64,000 bases of DNA from Pomphorhynchus laevis. Taxonomy: Eukaryota > Acanthocephala > Palaeacanthocephala > Echinorhynchida > Pomphorhynchidae. The stretch is taken from contig WNNJ02000616.1 in assembly GCA_012934845.2 (NCBI GenBank), positions 1-64,000 on the forward strand. The letters run 5' to 3'. Position 1 is the stretch's first letter. Every line of letters starts with the position of its first letter. A program made the position numbers and the translations under genes. The notes under the pieces are model-generated. The model was not told the origin of the DNA. It was given only the letters and a program-made list of their open reading frames with translations, and searched no databases. Positions 1-11,219 of this stretch are shown one piece after another.

Positions 1-22
1 ATATATATATATATATATATAT
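1..22. repeat. (AT)n microsatellite
   Basis: Perfect AT dinucleotide run at the left edge of the window; its full length is cut off by the window boundary. Confidence 0.9.
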
Positions 23-143
23 CCATTAGATTTGCGGAAAACTGACACTGTCCCGGATCATCCATTGAATGATACATTAGTAATAATTGTCGTAAGATAA
101 AAAAAAACAGGAAATTAAGACCAAGAGCAATTTCTTGTAAAGC

Positions 144-168
144 TTTCGGGCTAACTGCCCTTCTTCAG
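144..168 (-). other. CTGAAGA...GAAA stem-loop (hammerhead-like) in PLE end
   Basis: On the minus strand CTGAAGA (168-162) is followed by GGGC, a five-base loop, GCCC, then GAAA (147-144). This resembles the CUGANGA-stem II-GAA part of a hammerhead ribozyme, known from PLE terminal regions. One unpaired base sits between box and stem, and helices I and III were not resolved, so activity is not claimed. Confidence 0.45.
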
Positions 169-286
169 TACATCTAAAAAAAATTACAGTTCTGATTAGC
201 ACAAAAAAATATAGTAATGAAAATCAAATTGTTCAATGCAACTAACAGAGAGAAATATAAATAATTCAATTTCGGAACTCATATAT

Positions 287-1246
287 TCACGGCAAGTGAT
301 ATATGTGCTCGGCATTTAATTGTTGGTCTGCCATGAGTTGTCCGATCCAAAACATTTCCCTTTGTTTACGCTTAGCCGTGTCAGGAACATTTGCCTCAAT
401 AATTATCGTTTCCATCTTATGGTTTTCATTTTCTATGCAGTGTTTAGCTGCCCCGTCATTCTTCGCTCGTTTATACTTAATGTCGGATCTACGAGTCAAA
501 GCTCGTACATTCATTTGTCCTCCTGTCTGTCCTATATATATCTTTGAACATTCATTGCACATGTTCATATATACTAGTCCTTTGCTCTTGCAATTATTGT
601 GTCCGCGGACATTATATTTTAAGCATGTTACCGGACTTGTAAATGTTATTGTTGTGGCCATTTCAAAGCAGCACTTACATCGTCGATCATTGCATGGTTT
701 GCTAAGTCCTCGTTCATGACGGTTTTGTCGGTTTTCAAGCATATTTTGAATTGTTCGTGCGCTTTTGAATCCAATTATCGGCCGCTTAATTAAGGATCGG
801 CATACTGGGTCTACCTCTTTTATAGCTTCGGCAAGATCCTTGTTTAAATTCTCAAATGCCGGGTGGTAGTTCAAGGTCGCATAGAAAGCCTTTCCTTTTT
901 CATTGGAATTTTTAGATAATTTGGTTAGAAGTTTAGTCCGACTGATTCGTCTAACTGACTCCAACTGTTTCCGTAGAGCTACTTTGCGGTATCCACGGCA
1001 ATTCATTTCCTTGATGAATTTTTCCGCGTGTCTCTCAAATTCTTCATTCTTGGAACAGATCTTTCTGATCCTCCTGAATTCGTTCATGGTCACGGCCCTT
1101 TTTATAGCTCTGGGCACACAACTTCTTGCATGTATTATACTGCGAGTACCGTCAAACTTACAATGGAGTGTTGCTAAGTCCTCGTTCATGACGGTTTTGT
1201 CGGTTTTCAAGCATATTTTGAATTGTTCGTGCGCTTTTGAATCCAA
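287..1246 (-). CDS. PLE ORF fragment with GIY-YIG nuclease
   Basis: A 319-residue open frame. Residues about 60-180 are a basic, helix-rich stretch as found between RT and nuclease in PLEs. Residues about 185-225 hold several Cys (CNDRRCKCC, then a later CNEC). Residues about 226-300 are the GIY-YIG nuclease (VYMNMCNEC...IYIGQTGG, then an Arg and a His/Glu-containing tail). The N-terminal end of this frame comes from the tandem duplication junction and not from a native start. It is a fragment of a retroelement protein, not a host gene. Confidence 0.75.
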   Translation of the reverse strand: MDSKAHEQFKICLKTDKTVMNEDLATLHCKFDGTRSIIHARSCVPRAIKRAVTMNEFRRIRKICSKNEEFERHAEKFIKEMNCRGYRKVALRKQLESVRRISRTKLLTKLSKNSNEKGKAFYATLNYHPAFENLNKDLAEAIKEVDPVCRSLIKRPIIGFKSARTIQNMLENRQNRHERGLSKPCNDRRCKCCFEMATTITFTSPVTCLKYNVRGHNNCKSKGLVYMNMCNECSKIYIGQTGGQMNVRALTRRSDIKYKRAKNDGAAKHCIENENHKMETIIIEANVPDTAKRKQREMFWIGQLMADQQLNAEHIYHLP

Positions 1247-1645
1247 TTATCGGCCGCTTAATTAAGGATCGGCATACTGGGTCTACCTCTTTTATAGCTT
1301 CGGCAAGATCCTTGTTTAAATTCTCAAATGCCGGGTGGTAGTTCAAGGTCGCATAGAAAGCCTTTCCTTTTTCATTGGAATTTTTAGATAATTTGGTTAG
1401 AAGTTTAGTCCGACTGATTCGTCTAACTGACTCCAACTGTTTCCGTAGAGCTACTTTGCGGTATCCACGGCAATTCATTTCCTTGATGAATTTTTCCGCG
1501 TGTCTCTCAAATTCTTCATTCTTGGAACAGATCTTTCTGATCCTCCTGAATTCGTTCATGGTCACGGCCCTTTTTATAGCTCTGGGCACACAACTTCTTG
1601 CATGTATTATACTGCGAGTACCGTCAAACTTACAATGGAGTGTTG
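701..1645. repeat. 472-bp tandem duplication inside the PLE
   Basis: The block starting GCTAAGTCCTCGTTCATGAC at 701 recurs at 1173, and the shared sequence runs on to the block ending ACAATGGAGTGTTG near 1173 and 1645. The two copies read as virtually identical by eye, so the duplication is young or kept alike by conversion (or is an assembly artefact). Confidence 0.9.
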
Positions 1646-1810
1646 TCTCCCAATTGGCACTTTGGTTGTGTACTTCTGTATCCAGGAATATCGTAGGTTT
1701 TCCGAAGTTACTCGTAAATTTTAGTTCGCTAGCTTCATTTAGTCTTTATATATATATATTTAGTCTTATATATATAAGATCTTATATAATTTTATATAAG
1801 ATTTTATATA

Positions 1811-2690
1811 TTTCAACTTGATATAAGTTATAATAAGGATTATTATTGCTTATAAGTTTATAAAATTGAATTATAAAATATAAATTGAATTATATAAAAT
1901 CTTATAACAAATAATAAATCAAATCTATTTATTTTATTATTTAATTATTAAATTCGATTTATCATTATTATTATGTTATTTTCATTTATGATTATATCTC
2001 TGTTAGCTGATTTGATTTGTTTAATAAGACGGTGTATTAGAATTAGGATTAGAGGTCATCATGAGGAACTGCTATGCTATCAAGTTTCGGCATATATTCC
2101 CAGACCCAATATGGGAGCTGGTCAAATACGCGCTAATGACGCATTTCCTCTGATAAAATTTGATTATCTTGTGTACCTTATTCTAACGCGAAACATATTG
2201 TTTATCCCTCCGTTAAAAATTTCCACTAATAGTGTAAATTTTTTTGAAATAAAAAATATTTAAAATACAAATAAACACAAGACTTTCAAAGTCCCCTAAT
2301 GGGCAATAGTAGAACAATCCCTAACGGGCACAATTGAAATAAAAAATTTAAAATTCTAAAGATATTTTAGCATAGCAGTTACTTTAACCTCTAATTTATT
2401 CTGATACAAATAATTGTTATTTATTAGTCAATTCATAAAATGACTTTGATTTTAAATTTCAATTTTTTATTTCAACTTGATATAAGTTATAATAAGGATT
2501 ATTATTGCTTATAAGTTTATAAAATTGAATTATAAAATATAAATTGAATTATATAAAATCTTATAACAAATAATAAATCAAATCTATTTATTTTATTATT
2601 TAATTATTAAATTTGATTTATCATTATTATGTTATTTTCATTTATGATTATATCTCTGTTAGCTGATTTGATTTGTTTAATGTGTCTATT
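1811..2690. repeat. AT-rich direct repeats of about 210 bp
   Basis: The stretch 1811-2030 (ATTTCAACTTGATATAAG ... CTGTTAGCTGATTTG) recurs at about 2466-2683, offset by about 655 bp, with only a few differences. Both end in the GTTAGCTGATTT motif that recurs at many other places in the window (see 33905-34945). No coding potential. Confidence 0.8.
2030..2175 (-). repeat. R1 module copy (GAAAC / CTGATGA type)
   Basis: Minus-strand copy of a dispersed non-coding module of about 150-250 bp. Landmarks are GCCGAAAC, a hairpin arm with ATAGCAG, TTCCTCATGATGACC, and a tail GTAATACATC-like region. Other copies lie near 2985-3130, 15330-15490 (minus) and 33560-33720, 33945-34080, 35380-35480, 42120-42240 (plus). 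Confidence 0.7.
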
Positions 2691-2984
2691 ACAAATAACT
2701 TAATTAATTTTGACAGATTAAAAAAAATCTGAAGTAGTTAAGTATCTGAATACAATTTTAATTTTAATTAGCATAAGTATCAATACGGACGGAAAAGGGA
2801 TATTTTTTAATTATCCTAGAAATATTTAATGAAATAAACATACTCTTAAATAAATTAATATTTCAGATGTAAATAATTGTTATAAGATTTTTTATAATTC
2901 ATATCAAGTTAAAATAAAAAAAATAAATTTAAAATAAAAGTCAATTTTCATGAATTGACTAATAAATAATAGACGTTGTATCAG

Positions 2985-3130
2985 AATAAGAATTAGAGAT
3001 TAGAGGTCATAAGAATGAACTGCTATATTATCATGTTTCAGCGCCTATTCATCGACCCAACATAGCAGCAGTCTCAACTAAGCGCTAACGACGTACATCA
3101 GAACGTATACAACGCTGTTCATTAACAAGT
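2985..3130 (-). repeat. R1 module copy, degraded
   Basis: Same module as at 2030-2175: the plus strand shows ATTAGAGGTCAT, AACTGCTAT and GTTTCAG in the same order and spacing. More diverged than the other copies and abuts the L-I LINE that begins near 3140. Confidence 0.6.
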
Positions 3131-3152
3131 CGCACCGTCATTCCCACATTAC

Positions 3153-3608
3153 ATGGAAAGCATTTTTTCAATTTACAACGAAAAACCTTCCAAATCTCAA
3201 CTAAATAAGGAGCATGTCGGTCTTAATCATCACAGCCCAAAGGTAAGTTATGTTTCTGTTCCTTCTGATAATGAAGAATTACTTCCCCCAATCCCCAAAC
3301 TTGTAAATCTGGGGATTATCAAAATAGTAAAGCCTTTAGAGAGGCACATGTTATACAACACTTTCCTCAGAGAATTTGCCTCTAAAATGAACAACAGAAT
3401 AATTTTCAACTCTGTTCGATATAACAACAATGGTATTAAGATATCGTTTTCATCCCAGGATCTCCTGGAGAGATATGAGAGTTTTTTTAACGCAAACTTT
3501 AAAGATTTGGGCACATTCGAGTGCAAACCCATCCAAGCAACCTTGAAAATAGCCAATATTCCGGGTCACTTGGATGATGAGGATATTGAGATACTAAAAA
3601 ACTTATGA
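3153..3608 (+). pseudogene. L-I ORF1 N-terminal part
   Basis: A 151-residue open frame. Residues about 60-130 contain an RRM-like pattern as seen in LINE ORF1 nucleic-acid chaperones (IIFNSVRYNNNGIKISFSSQ, then TLKIANIPG). The frame stops before the zinc knuckles, which appear in two other frames just downstream: a CSRCHK...HWVSSC knuckle near 3775-3815 and CSNCGGSHPAWSRRC near 3901-3945. At least two frameshifts therefore separate the parts. Confidence 0.6.
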
Positions 3609-4360
3609 AATTACCAACTTCCGCCCCCTGATAGAAAAAACGGCTTCCTGTTAACAATTGGTTTTTGTTCAGCGGCGATGGGACATGCTGAGATATTGGA
3701 AAAAACGACATGTAATCCCTTCATGGGTTTTAACCTAAAACTCAAAATTGTCGGCAGTAAGGAGTACACTTATCCTCACTGTAGTCGGTGCCATAAGTGA
3801 AGGCACTGGGTTTCCAGCTGCTCCCTACCGACTACATGTGGGATGTAGCTCCTCTTCTTGCCCGACTGCAGCGAGCGGCAGCAAATGTACGCCCCCATCC
3901 TGCTCCAACTGTGGGGGGAGCCACCCAGCATGGAGTAGAAGATGTATCTGTACTTCTTAAAGAAGTACAGTAGTTTGTTTCGATCTTATGCTGCGAGGAA
4001 ACCTGGGTCTTATTCTGGTGAGCGACATCGGATCCCCTGAATGCCTGTAGAGGTATGTCTGACCAAGAACTACTTCATGCTATAAACCTCAGATCGACAA
4101 AGTCCAGAAAGCAAACAGAGGAGTTGGTGAAATCTTTACTTTCTGCTCTACTAACGTCGCCGACAGTGCCAGCAAACTCGGTAATTCCTCCTTCGTCGGA
4201 AATTCCAGCTTCGAAAAAGAGGGGGGCTTCGGCCCATGCTGTTCCCCTCTTAAAGATCGGCAAAATGATGAAAATCAAGATTAAAAGCGCCTCAAAGGGA
4301 CATGACGATTTTCCCGGGCTGTCTAGGGTAAGGCAATCCCCTTCCAGCTAAACTAACACA

Positions 4361-5279
4361 ATGCAAAGCAATCAAGAGCCTTTTTCACAGAATATCCTTC
4401 AGTGGAATTCCGGAGGTACTTCTGCCATTAGCCTTTTATCTGGTAGAGATGCAGATGTTATAGTCCTTCAGGAGATGCGGTCTATCCGTATCTCCCAGGA
4501 CATTACTCGATTTATCCCTAAGCATATATCCACCCACTTCACTCCGTATATAACCACTCCTCACTCCTCTTCTTCTCAAGGTCTTTTAACCTTAGTTAAA
4601 TGATCCTTAAGATCTTCCCTCCTTCTTAACTATTCTTGTCCAGCCCTATCTTTTTAGCTATATCACTTCGTAAGAACGGTAACGCATCAGCATAGCCAAT
4701 ATTTATATACGGCCAGGAGAAATTCACAAGAACTGTGACCTCCTGAATCGTATATTAGGTAGTGGCTATGACATGTTACTTGGTGACTTCAACGACAGAA
4801 CTGGTCGTTGGATTAATGCAGCAAACCGCAGAGCCAGGAACGACTATCTTATTCACAAACCACCATCCCCCACCTTTCATTGCTCAACAACTAATTCGCT
4901 CCTCGACATATTACTGCTACATAAGAAGTGGTTGTTGAAACCCATCTGTACTGAGCAGTCGCGCCAACAACAGACAACCTCTCATGACCTAATTCGTTGG
5001 CGATTAGAGGAAGATACGTTGCTTAGGAGAATGTTCCACTTTGATCCCATCAGGGTGGCCTTCTTTCAAGCAGCTATCCGACACTTTCCCCGAATTGGAA
5101 ATGAGAGTTTGACCGAATTTAATACCTACCTTTCTTCGCAAGTTACCGCGTTGCTCTCGACTACCTATAAAGGTCGTATATACAATCCAACTCCAACAAA
5201 ACTCAAGGTCCTAGCTAAAATGCTACACCTTCCTAATCTCTCTGTTTCCGCCAGACAAGACCTTTCAAATGAATACTAA
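4361..5279 (+). pseudogene. L-I endonuclease domain
   Basis: Exonuclease-endonuclease-phosphatase fold endonuclease of a LINE, which nicks the target for priming. The first piece (4361-4603) starts NILQWNSGG and has ADVIVLQEM (catalytic Glu motif). The second piece (4773-5279) has LLGDFNDRTGRW and SLLDILL, then SHDLIRW as the terminal His motif. A gap of about 170 bp between the pieces is out of frame (IYIRPGE near 4700 is readable in another frame). It is inactive as it stands. Confidence 0.7.
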
Positions 5280-5935
5280 AGCACTAGATACAGGTTCCAG
5301 GTGAGCAGGGCTAAGGCGAGCATTTCTGGCCTCAGCCCTTCTCAGTCTTCTTTCTGGAAGATATTCAAGAAGGAGAAGTCTGTCTGTTGGAGAGATAAAG
5401 CATTAGATTGGATCGGTAGAATAGGCCCTGATTAAGTTTTCGAGGAGTCACTATCCCTACACAATTATGAAACCACTCAATCACCCCAACCAATCTCGCC
5501 TTGGTGTGACTTCAGGAGTAGGGACTTATCTGTTACAGATATCCTTAACTTTTGGGGGCCACTCCCGGGCACCCCCAGAACCCATTAGCCACTCTCCACT
5601 CGTGCTTGTCAGCTTTTGAAAGACAGTCAGAGAAAGGAAGTCGCCATAACAATGCTATTAGCCTCCCCGTTCGACATTGCTAACATCAATATTAGCCGTC
5701 GAGTATTTTTACCTAAAAAAAGTCGATTACATGTCCTAAAGATCTGCGGCCTATTTCAATTCAAAACTCTCTCATTTCCATTTACGAAAAAGCGCTTACG
5801 CGTAAAATCCGCGACCATCTAAGTAGGCGAAATTTAATCCCATCAGGTTTTCATGGGTACGTAAAAGATCGCTCGGTCCATTCAGCAATAGGTGAAGTGT
5901 AACAGTTTTGTCAAGATAACAGTCATTAACTTGCT

Positions 5936-6568
5936 GTGGCTGTCTTACTTGACTTTTCGGCTGCATTTGATCGCATTTCCATTCCTCTTGTTATCACTTC
6001 ACTCAGGTTCCTCGGGTTGCCTTCGAGAATTGTTAACAGGGTGGAAATATTGCTGTACACAAAGCGATTCTTCTATGAAGACGACCCATATGCACGTCAG
6101 TTCTACCCTATTACAGGTGTGCCTCAAGGCTCCCAACTTTCTCCAATCTTGTATCTTGCTGCCTTTATTGAACTCTACAAAAAATTCAAATGCTTTCAAC
6201 ATCTTGTGGTATACGCTGATGATACCACAGCCCTGTTCTCTGGACGCAGGTGCAAATATGTGGTCTCTGACATCAGCCGTTTCTTTACAAGATTAAATGA
6301 TCAGCTGCCCTTGTTCAACCTTGTTTTAAACTCCTCCAAATCGCAGGTGGTTGTCTTTCATGGCGCCCTTGCGACAAAGAAAAAACTAAAGAGATTAGCA
6401 CTCTCAGCTCTAACTTCTATCCTGACTAATCAACCACTTCCTACCTTAACAAGTCGAGTAAAATACCTGGGGTTCACCATTACGGTGAACTGGTCAGCGA
6501 AAGCTGACCTGGATAGACTAAAACGTATCCTGAAGAGATCTAGATACGGGCCCAACATCTGTCATTGA
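5936..6568 (+). pseudogene. L-I reverse transcriptase domain
   Basis: A 210-residue frame with RT motifs in order: VLLDFSAAFDR (motif A Asp, near residue 8), TGVPQGSQLSP (motif B), VVYADDTTAL (motif C, YADD) and LVLNSSKSQVVVF, then YLGFTITV (thumb). The N-terminal finger region lies upstream at about 5550-5930 in other frames. The frame ends early, before the usual C-terminal part. Confidence 0.8.
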
Positions 6569-6869
6569 AAGAGAAAACCCAAGTGCGCCTCTGGGGTACT
6601 TGGGCTATCTCGGGATTTGTCGTTTTTTAAGTGGACGTCCCCCAGAATAAAGACTAAGGTTTTTTAAGCTACTCATCTCGACATTACCGAGCATCGTCCG
6701 CCTCGACTAGATTCTTTGTTGGAGGGGGTGTGACAGACCCCGTGTGGTTCAGTCGGAGAGCTGCGTGTTGGATTGGCTGGGGGGCTTAGATCCCGTTGGA
6801 CCTGATGCCATAACAGATCTGAAGACGAAAGAAATATTTACGACTAGGAAGAACATTAACATTATTGTT

Positions 6870-7959
6870 TTAGCATGTTTCCTTTTAAATTGGCTATATG
6901 TTGTCATTTATTAAGAAACTCTTTATTTATTTACAACGCTGTTCTGGTGGACGATTATTTAAGTAAACGTATGAACAACATAAGCGCGTTGAGGACTACT
7001 ATACACCTACTCAAACTAACATTTAATCGTCTTGCCAGCAAAAAAAAACTTTATTCTTTTCTTTACTTTTCTTTAAAACATTTTGGCATGTCCTATATTC
7101 ATTACATGAAAATTATTAGAATACCATAAAATCTTTATATACGAATGATTTACACTAAAGAAGCAGCACATTTATCTGGAAGAACAAATGTATTTAAGTT
7201 ACACAACACCTTTTAGTGCTAACCCAATCGATAAATGGAAGTCCACGTGTTAATTGTTGCATGTCATGTGCGTCTTTTGTGCTGTAATATGCAAAGATTA
7301 CTTGATCAATCGTCTAAATGTGCTATTTTCCACACAATCTTTGTTTCGTCGAAGTTGATCATGCGATCCTTGAGCAAGACGTGATTTGTAATCGCTGAAC
7401 TCATATCGACACGCATTAATGCATATTTATTCTGTTTAATCCTTTTTTGATGTATGACGAAGTCTTACATTAAAAATGGAGGTATTTATTTTCTTATGGC
7501 GGTCTTTCTTATTTCACAGTTTTTACAGGGTATGAAATACATTGCCCCAGAGTAGAGTATTTAGACTTTCGTTTGAATATGACTCTGTGTTATGTTCTTT
7601 TTGTAAAAGACTCACGTCATGTATATCAGACCTTCGTAGTCGGTTGAGTAGATTGCTAGCACATACACAATTACATTAGTTGATTAGATGTATGTTGTCA
7701 AGTACATGGACTTACTGTCATGGAAGAAGATCAACTTCGAATTATGCCTACTTCGAATAGGTATATATACTTTTTAATGCCCACTTCGGATATCCTTTCT
7801 GTTGTAGTATATGTAGCACATTTCTCACGCTCTACTATAAATATATTAATTGTATAGGAAATTGAGGTCGGACGAGACAGTAAATTACTATTTTATATTT
7901 ATGCTGTATGTGAGAGGTGCCATTAGGCGGATGCCATGATATATCTGGTTTGCAATAAA
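6870..7959. other. No gene recognised
   Basis: About 1.1 kb of AT-rich sequence without a supported coding region. Short open frames here have no recognisable motif and I treat them as chance. No repeat of the families described elsewhere was recognised. Confidence 0.5.
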
Positions 7960-8720
7960 GGTTTCGTGTGATTCAGTCTCTTATCTGGTTATATTGTCGT
8001 ACAAAAACGAGATGGAGTGTGAAGAGTCTTCGAGCGTGATGTATTGCAGGATTGTGTGCTTTCAATGTTTGTAGAATGTCGTCTGAAAAAGGATGATCTT
8101 TAGCAGCGTAGATTCGTCGTCTAAGCATCTCCGGCATCCGACTAATGGTGGGGTTCACTGGAATATGGCATGTTCCCAGTGTCTCATGTAGATATTAAAC
8201 AAGGTTGGTATGAGTGGTGAGCCCATAGCCACTCTGTAGACTTAACTAAATATTTCATTCTCAAAAGTGTGCTTTTGTTAGTGCATAACTATATTATTGT
8301 AGTACTTCATTTGTATGGCGATGAGACGGTGACGTGCATCCTGCAGTTAAGAACATTGACATTTTCTTCAATGATACGTTTATAAATGGAGAGATCACGT
8401 AGAATGTGGTGAACCAGTATTTTGGATCGTGATTGTTGCGGATTTTAATAGCAAAGTCTGGACAGTTTTGTACATAGTAGAAGAGGTTAGGTACGATTGA
8501 TAATAGGGGTTTGTTTACAACCCTGGCAATTTGTATCCGAATGATGCATAGCTTGCAACGATGAATTGAGTCTGTAAGGTTGGTTTGTGGATTTTGGTTA
8601 TAGATAGAATAAACTGCAGTAAACTCCGCCATGACTTGTTCCAAGCCCGTACTGAGAATGAAGGATGGTTGATGATACGCTTTGTGATACGCCAGTCGTA
8701 AATCATCCCTATCGCATCAA
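7960..8720 (-). mobile_element. Penelope-like RT relic
   Basis: The minus strand spells short pieces of a PLE reverse transcriptase: ILSITKIHKPT followed by IVASYASFGYKL (compare the PLE fingers motif of type LPKIHKP...RPIVSS...P.Y.L), FAIKIRNN, and further on VAMGSPLIPTLFNIYM (compare PMGSPLSP in RT motif B). The pieces lie in different frames; the copy is old and broken and shows no nuclease domain. Confidence 0.6.
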
Positions 8721-8879
8721 ATCATGAATGCTACCACAACAAAAACTTCAACAGGACTACGGCGTTCCCAGGAAGCGACCCGCTCAGGTGCGGCTCGATC
8801 TGACTAACAAATCACTGAGGGTCCCTGTAGCAAAAGCGGCTGTCAGGGGGCAACCGAGTAAGCCCAAAAACAAACAAAA

Positions 8880-11200
8880 AACAGGAAACTCGTTGGTCGG
8901 GTAACAAATAAAAAAATATTGGTCGTGGTTTTAAGTGCATTCATTACGGTACACAAAGGACGAATTATCGACTTTGCTCGTTCCCAAGATAGGATTTCAG
9001 AAGTTTATCGGTACGACGACCGGTTGATGAAGATCGTCATCGTCCATGATAACTACAAACAACACTTTTTCAGTGCATACGCCCCACAAACTGGCTGTGA
9101 TGAGAAAGTTAAAGACACTTTTTGGGAACTGATAGACGAAAAGACCGCGGAATTACAGAAGGGTGACATGATTGTTATTGTTATGGATTTCAACGGACAT
9201 GTCGGCAGCACAAAGGAAGGATACATGTGTATTGGTGGAAAAGGCTTCGGACGACGAAATAATGATGGCAATCGGATCCTTGATTGCTAATGCACATGAT
9301 TTGGTCATTTGCAATATATGGTTCTAAAAAGCAAATATCTCATCTCATCACCTTCTACAGTGCTCAAAGTTCCACGCAAATCAACTATATCCTAGTTCGG
9401 CGCTGCGGCTTGAAGTTAGTAACCGATATAAAATCGATTCCATAGGAGACGATTACCACACAGCACAGACCTGTTGTCACCACGTTGAGTATCTCCCCGC
9501 CTAAGCATATCCACGAAGAACGAAGCGGAAGATCTCGCATCAAGTGTTGGAAATTTAAGGATAAAGAGTCAAAAGTTATCTCCCGCATACAACTGACACC
9601 TATAACAACGGTAAAGGATACTTGACAAGGAGTAAAAGCGTTAATAACGCAAACAGCTCGAGAGATTCTCGGCACTACAAAAACCGGCAGACACAGAATA
9701 GACAGGACAACGTGGATGTTGACTGAAGATGTCAAAACAAAACTCCGAGAAAAGAAACGTCGTTACCATGATTTTCTTGCAAACAAAACCTCAAGAAATC
9801 AGATCTAATATAAAAAGGCCAAACGAGATGCAAAGAGGGCAGTATCGATAACAAGGGCTAAGAAGTTTGAAAAGTTCTACAAGAAATTCGACACTCGTGA
9901 AGGTGAGCGCGAAATATAAATGATTGCTAGGAAAAGACACCATATGACACAAGACGCTGAAAAGTTTTACGGAATCAATGACGATAACGGTATTTTGCTG
10001 TGCCAAAAGCTTAAAGTTCTGGTTAGATGAAGTTATCATTTCATGAAAATTTCAACTGAAGAGTTCGAGCATCCACCGATTCAATATGTACCGCCTGTCA
10101 AAGGACGTTTTCTGCCCATAACAGCTATTAAAGTCGAGAACGCGCTGCAACAAATAAAGTGCGTAAAAGCGACATGATCTGATTACCTGGCTGACGAACT
10201 TTGGAAGTCCAAAAGTTGGAATCCTGCAGGATGGCTAGCGCAATTATATAACCAGATAGTCATAAAAAGACAAGCACAATCCGATTGGAGTTGCATCATA
10301 ACAATACCCATTTGGAAACAAAAGGGAAACCCAGCTAACTGCGCAAACTACCGTCAAATCCGTCTCCTCTCGCACACCATGAAAATATTCGATTCGAAAC
10401 ATCATGGATTTGGATATAAACCAATACGGTTTCTTTTGACGAAATAGAAATTTTTATTTTTATTTTTAAAAATTTCTATTCACGTTACTAATGCAGTACC
10501 TCTTCTTCTTGAGAAGCATTGTGAAAAACAAAAAGTTATTCACTTTGCTTTTCTTGATCTCGTAAAGGCTTTCGATCGCATCCCACACGAGGTTATCTGG
10601 TATGCGTTGAGATGCCACAAAATCCAGGAAGGGCTTGTTGAGTGGCTCAGGCTGTTATATAAAAGACCGACTAGTCGCGTGTGCACAGCAACTGGATGTT
10701 CAAAAGATTTCCCAATCACCGTAGGGGTCCATCAGGGATCGGCACATTCACCAGTCCTATTCATTCTCGTAATGAAGCGGTGACACACAACCTGAACAGA
10801 CAGATACCTTGGACGCTACTATACCCGGACGACGTTATGATAGCGTGTGTTGACAAAAACGACCTGCAGAACCAGGTTTAGGCATGGAGTACCCGGCTCA
10901 AACAGTTTGGCCTATGCCTCAACGTCCGAAAAACCGGTGGTACGGTCACGTTCTCGGCGCTGATAAAGACACATTGGCAAGGATAGGGTTCGACCTTAAA
11001 GTGGGAGGAAAGCGCCCGAGAGGAAGACCAAAGCAGCGTTGAATCGACACCTTATGCTGTGATTTAGCGGACGTCGGCCTATAACCGAGAGACGCCGCAG
11101 ACTGCATGAAGTGGAAAAGGTATTCAAAAGTAGCGGACCTCGCCACCATACGGGACAAACGCTGGAGAAAAATAAGAATATAGAATAAACTGCAGTACAG
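8880..11200 (+). mobile_element. RTE-type LINE, copy 1
   Basis: A plus-strand RTE-clade LINE. The endonuclease half reads at 8919-9290 (SAYAPQTG, then VMDFNGHVG, then GFGRRNNDGNRILDC, typical of RTE). RT is near 10540-10880 (AFLDLVKAFDRIPHE, VGVHQGS, LLYPDDVMIA), and the C-terminus near 10985-11170 has KVGGKRPRGRPKQR and DKRW. Reading frames are interrupted many times, and an A/T-rich stretch at about 10445-10480 looks like a small insertion. A second, more decayed copy is at 39450-41700 on the minus strand. Confidence 0.8.
8919..9290 (+). pseudogene. RTE endonuclease fragment
   Basis: A 123-residue frame holding the middle and C-terminal endonuclease motifs of an RTE LINE: FFSAYAPQTGCDEK, a long helix, then MIVIVMDFNGHVGS and GGKGFGRRNNDGNRILDC. 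The final His motif is beyond the stop, in another frame. It begins without a native start because the N-terminal endonuclease part upstream is lost. Confidence 0.75.
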
Positions 11201-11219
11201 TTTATACTCAACTGTACAT

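Larger units (their letters stand above)
120..1720 (-). mobile_element. Penelope-like element, 3' part, broken
   Basis: The minus strand carries the C-terminal part of a Penelope-like retroelement: the end of the RT region followed by a GIY-YIG endonuclease domain (KIYIGQTGG near residue 240 of the main ORF, with Cys/His residues before it). The 3' non-coding part near 120-290 contains a CTGAAGA...GAAA stem-loop of the kind found in PLE ends. The element is 5'-incomplete, is interrupted by a 472-bp tandem duplication, and ends around 1720 in AT-rich sequence. PLEs prime reverse transcription with the help of the GIY-YIG nuclease. It is broken; the two copies of the duplication are nearly identical, so that event looks recent. 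Confidence 0.8.
3140..6860 (+). mobile_element. LINE with zinc knuckles, AP endonuclease and RT (L-I)
   Basis: A plus-strand non-LTR retrotransposon in the expected order: ORF1 (3153-3608 and following), Cys-rich zinc knuckles (about 3770-3950), an apurinic-type endonuclease (about 4361-5270) and RT (about 5930-6568). The order and the LQWN...VIVLQEM endonuclease start resemble the I/R1/Jockey group, but I cannot fix the clade. Reading frames are interrupted several times, so it is dead. The 3' end near 6740-6860 is G-rich then AT-rich, with no long poly-A. An RNase H domain is not visible. Confidence 0.8.

Noticed and set aside
303-719. Plus-strand open frame opposite the PLE nuclease
   Set aside because: Antisense shadow of a recognised GIY-YIG coding region; no motif of its own.
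6875-7129. 84-codon open frame
   Set aside because: No motif, low-complexity composition, no splice or context support; treated as chance in AT-rich sequence.
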